Below are positions 61,767 to 64,000 of a DNA stretch of 64,000 nucleotides, in pieces (within the stretch, counting starts at the first letter, position 1; the number at the start of each line of letters is the position of its first letter). The notes below the pieces were generated by a model. It made no database searches and had not been told where the DNA came from. It was given only the letters and a program-made list of their open reading frames with translations. The stretch is taken from NCBI GenBank assembly GCA_965227065.1, contig CBDDFN010000019.1:1-64000 (forward strand), written 5' to 3'. The translations under genes and the position numbers were made by a program. The DNA is from CBDDFN01 sp965227065. GTDB taxonomy: Bacteria; Pseudomonadota; Alphaproteobacteria; SPJN01.

Positions 61767-61815
61767 CCCGTCATTCCGGGGCGGACCGCAGGTCTGAACC
61801 CGGAATCCCGCCCCC
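61767..61815. repeat. REP-like dispersed palindromic element (copy F)
   Basis: Begins CCCCGTCATTCCGGGGCGG and continues to GAACCCGGAATCCCGCCCC, forming an inverted structure immediately after the GIY-YIG stop codon. Confidence 0.65.
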
Positions 61816-61828
61816 AGCGCGGCGCTGA

Positions 61829-62329
61829 TTATTGCGCCTTGGCCGCCTCATAATCGGCAATGGCGGTGCGCAATTGCCGTTCTTCCTCACAGCCGAAGGG
61901 GCAGATTTCGTCAAGCCGGGACAACAGGGTTTTTGCCTTGCCCGGCTCGCCGCGCTTGAGGAACAGCTCCCCCAAATATTCATGCGCGCCCTTGTGTTTG
62001 GGATCGATCACCAAAGCGCGCTTATAGGCTTTGTAAGCTTTGTCGAGCTCACCCATCTGGCGCAAGGTGAAGCCCAGATAGTTCAGCCCATCGACATTGT
62101 CGGGATCAACATTGACCACCTTGGTGAAATATTTCAGCGCGGTGGCATAGTCTTCCTTGTTCACCGCCTTCACCCCCCGGCGATAGGCCTGAGCGACCTT
62201 GTCATCGGTGGCGCTGGGATTGACCGGATTGGAAAAGCCGCCGCCGCCCGCAGCGAGGCCAACACTGGAGAGTGGCGCGGCGAAAAGCATCATCAGTCCA
62301 AGGGTTAAACCTGCTAAAGCTCGTACCAT
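61829..62329 (-). CDS. Exported TPR-repeat protein
   Basis: A 166-residue protein with a signal peptide (about 1-27) and tetratricopeptide repeats: A-L-K-Y-F-T-K-V-V-N-V-D-P-D-N, L-G-F-T-L-R-Q-M-G-E-L-D-K-A and A-H-E-Y-L-G-E-L-F. Two Cys near the end (C-P-F-G-C) may pair. ATG 62329 is preferred because the signal peptide starts there and a divergent operator lies just upstream. Likely a periplasmic scaffold of unknown partner. Confidence 0.8.
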   Translation of the reverse strand: MVRALAGLTLGLMMLFAAPLSSVGLAAGGGGFSNPVNPSATDDKVAQAYRRGVKAVNKEDYATALKYFTKVVNVDPDNVDGLNYLGFTLRQMGELDKAYKAYKRALVIDPKHKGAHEYLGELFLKRGEPGKAKTLLSRLDEICPFGCEEERQLRTAIADYEAAKAQ

Positions 62330-62350
62330 CCTTCTATTCCAACCTTTGTT

Positions 62351-62363
62351 TGACAATTTGTCA
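62351..62363. promoter_or_regulatory. Palindromic operator between TPR and TetR genes
   Basis: TGACAATTTGTCA, a 5-3-5 inverted repeat embedded in TTTGACA sequence, in the 55-bp gap between divergent start codons. The likely binding site of the TetR regulator encoded downstream. Confidence 0.55.
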
Positions 62364-62384
62364 GCAACGCGCAATCTTTTCATC

Positions 62385-63023
62385 ATGACAGAACCAAACA
62401 CAACTGACGCCGCATCTGAAGCCCCTGCCAAAAAAGGCGGGCGCCGGGCAGCGAGCCGCCGCCGCCTGCTTGACGCGGCGCGCAGCCTTTTTGTGGAAAA
62501 AGGCTATCACGACACGCGGCCCCAGGACATTGCCAAGGCCGCCGGTCTGGGCCACGGCACATTTTATATCCACTTCACCGATAAGCGGGATTGCTTTTTA
62601 GCCTTTGTCGCCGAGGCGCAAGATGAGCTGATGGCCGACATTGCCGAAGCCGGCGATCCCCCGGCGCAATCGCTGGAGCAATTGTTCACCCAGATCTTTG
62701 ATGCGATTTGGGGATATACGCTGAAAAATCCCGGCGTGCTGCAAACCGTCATGTCCGATCCCACCATCATTGCGCCCGACATGGCGCCCGGTGACACGAT
62801 TGTCGATGTCTGGGCGCGTGACTGGGCCGGTGGCCTGAAGGCGGCCGTGGAATTCGGCGGCGCGCGGGATGACCTCGATTACGGGCTGGTCGGCTATCTG
62901 ATTGTCGGCATGCTGCAGGCCATGGTTTTTTACAGCCGCGGTGACGGACGCGATCCGCAGACCGCCCGCGACCAGCTGATCAAATTCATCACCAGTGCAA
63001 TCGAGCCGCGCCCGCAAAACTAG
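62385..63023 (+). CDS. TetR-family transcriptional regulator
   Basis: A 212-residue regulator: a basic N-terminal tail, then a helix-turn-helix with A-R-S-L-F-V-E-K-G-Y and I-A-K-A-A-G-L-G-H-G-T-F-Y-I-H-F (about 48-63). ATG 62385 is used, as the longer frame runs through the TPR gene. It is divergent from the TPR gene with a small palindrome between them and is followed 48 nt later by an SDR gene that it may control. Confidence 0.9.
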   Translation: MTEPNTTDAASEAPAKKGGRRAASRRRLLDAARSLFVEKGYHDTRPQDIAKAAGLGHGTFYIHFTDKRDCFLAFVAEAQDELMADIAEAGDPPAQSLEQLFTQIFDAIWGYTLKNPGVLQTVMSDPTIIAPDMAPGDTIVDVWARDWAGGLKAAVEFGGARDDLDYGLVGYLIVGMLQAMVFYSRGDGRDPQTARDQLIKFITSAIEPRPQN

Positions 63024-63071
63024 ATCAATCACGGGCTGGCGCGGACCAACAGGGACGCCCAAGGGGGACAG

Positions 63072-63932
63072 ATGAAAGATTTTGCAGGCAAGACCGCTGT
63101 GGTCACCGGCGGGGCGAGCGGTATTGGTTTGGCCATGGCGCAAAGCTTTGCCGACCGGGGTATGAATGTCGTGCTCGCCGACATTGAAAAACGCGCGCTT
63201 GACCGGGTCTTAGAAGATTTTCAAGTCCAGCAGGGCGCATCCGTGATGGGCGTCGAACTTGACGTCACGCGCGAAGACGAGATGCGCAAGCTTTACACCG
63301 AGGCCCATGAGGCCTTCGGCCCGATCCATATTCTGTGCAACAATGCCGGCGTCGGGGCGGGTGGCGCAGTTGCCGAGGCCTCCCTGTCGACCTGGGACTG
63401 GGTGATCGACGTCAATCTGCGCGGCGTTATTCTGGGGCTTAACATCTTCCTGCCCGAAATGCTCGCCCACGGCCAACCCGGCCATATTGTGAATACCGCT
63501 TCGGTCGCGGGCCTGATCTCGCCCGGCGGGATGGCCCCCTACAATGCTTCCAAATATGGTGTGGTCGCCATCACCGAAGCGCTCGCGCAGGAACTGGAAG
63601 AAACGCGCATCGGGACCTCGGTTCTGTGTCCGGGTTTTGTCAAAACCCGGATCGCCGAATCAGGCCGCGTCCGCCAGGAACGCTATGGCCAGGCAACCGG
63701 ATCGGTTCAGGACAATGAGCAGGTGGTGAAAGACTTTATCGAGGGCGGCATCAATGCGGACATCGTTGCCCGCGCCGTACTGCGCGGCATTGAAGACAAG
63801 CGCCGCTATATCTTCACCCATCCAGAATTGCTGCCCATGGTTGAACACCGGTTTGGCGAGATTGTGCGTGATTTCGAGGCCGCCCAGGTGATCATTTCCG
63901 AACTGAGCGGAGCATCAGACGCCGCCGAGTAA
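63072..63932 (+). CDS. Short-chain dehydrogenase/reductase
   Basis: A 286-residue SDR: T-G-G-A-S-G-I-G (about 12-19), N-N-A-G-V (about 90-94), N-T-A-S-V-A and the catalytic Y-N-A-S-K-Y (about 157-162). GGGGGACAG precedes the ATG. It sits between a TetR regulator and an LLM-type flavin enzyme, a grouping seen in degradation loci for lipid or steroid-like compounds. The substrate is unknown. Confidence 0.9.
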   Translation: MKDFAGKTAVVTGGASGIGLAMAQSFADRGMNVVLADIEKRALDRVLEDFQVQQGASVMGVELDVTREDEMRKLYTEAHEAFGPIHILCNNAGVGAGGAVAEASLSTWDWVIDVNLRGVILGLNIFLPEMLAHGQPGHIVNTASVAGLISPGGMAPYNASKYGVVAITEALAQELEETRIGTSVLCPGFVKTRIAESGRVRQERYGQATGSVQDNEQVVKDFIEGGINADIVARAVLRGIEDKRRYIFTHPELLPMVEHRFGEIVRDFEAAQVIISELSGASDAAE

Positions 63933-63957
63933 AACCAACAATGGGGGGAACAGACCG

Positions 63958-64000
63958 ATGAAATTCGGCATTTTCTACGAACATCAATTGCCGCGCCCCT
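63958..64000 (+). CDS. LLM class flavin-dependent oxidoreductase (3' truncated by window)
   Basis: Only the first 14 codons are in the window: M-K-F-G-I-F-Y-E-H-Q-L-P-R-P. This start is typical of luciferase-like flavin monooxygenases. GGGGGGAA lies about 10 nt upstream, 25 nt after the SDR gene, so the two are probably co-transcribed. Confidence 0.6.
   Translation, partial: MKFGIFYEHQLPRP

Overview
The window is chromosomal DNA of a GC-rich alphaproteobacterium. Class-level markers are the F1Fo-ATPase zeta inhibitor (DUF1476), the purC-purS-purQ-purL-bolA-grxD cluster, a class II DAHP synthase next to gor and rpiA, xerD beside aroK-aroB, malyl-CoA lyase, and scattered GTCATTCCGGG-type palindromes between genes. 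I cannot fix the order; it reads like a free-living, probably marine, heterotroph. Almost everything is core housekeeping. I see no prophage, CRISPR array, insertion sequence or biosynthetic cluster.

Layout: 1-2.4 kb, two overlapping MFS transporter genes (the first cut by the window edge). 2.3-2.95 kb, a tiny membrane protein and a protein that looks like a class GN sortase stripped of its catalytic His and Cys. 3.0-5.2 kb, divergent glmU and gph. 5.3-11.2 kb, the phosphate regulon: pstS with its own Pho box and terminator, then pstC-pstA-pstB with a second Pho box, a terminator, and phoU broken by a one-base insertion. 11.3-18.2 kb, an LLM flavin enzyme, a frameshifted small membrane protein, tRNA-Leu(TAA), a CinA-type MoCF protein, sfsA, map, radC, a Nudix hydrolase and purB. 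18.2-23 kb, a 1570-residue RTX/FG-GAP secreted protein. 23.1-29.3 kb, ATPase zeta, the purine operon, bolA, grxD and a frameshifted crotonase. 29.4-38.6 kb, mostly minus-strand rpsD, an exported protein, trmJ-rarD-cimA-cysS and gltX-nadE. 38.7-44.5 kb, an MDR reductase, DAHP synthase, gor, rpiA and accA. 44.6-46.6 kb, a complete ECF41 sigma-factor module with a good match to its own promoter. 46.5-55.5 kb, malyl-CoA lyase, xerD, an exported helical protein with a 45-residue partner, aroK-aroB, a CBS transporter, a Nudix protein and an AbrB-type membrane protein. 55.6-59 kb, nadK, moaA and glpK. 59-64 kb, two divergent TetR-controlled loci with SDRs, a class II aldolase, a GIY-YIG protein bracketed by palindromic repeats, and the start of a second LLM enzyme.

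How they work together: pst/phoU form a PhoB-controlled phosphate uptake and signalling unit. pur genes, glmU, aroK/aroB/DAHP synthase, cimA, nadE/nadK, accA and rpiA supply nucleotides, cell wall, aromatics, branched-chain precursors, cofactors, lipids and pentoses. The most unusual items are the apparent sortase pseudoenzyme with its micro-membrane partner, the ECF41 module with a recognisable promoter, and three genes (phoU, a DUF6713-like gene, a crotonase) each disrupted by a single-base insertion, which raises the question of assembly error. Family assignments are from reading the proteins; no database search was run.
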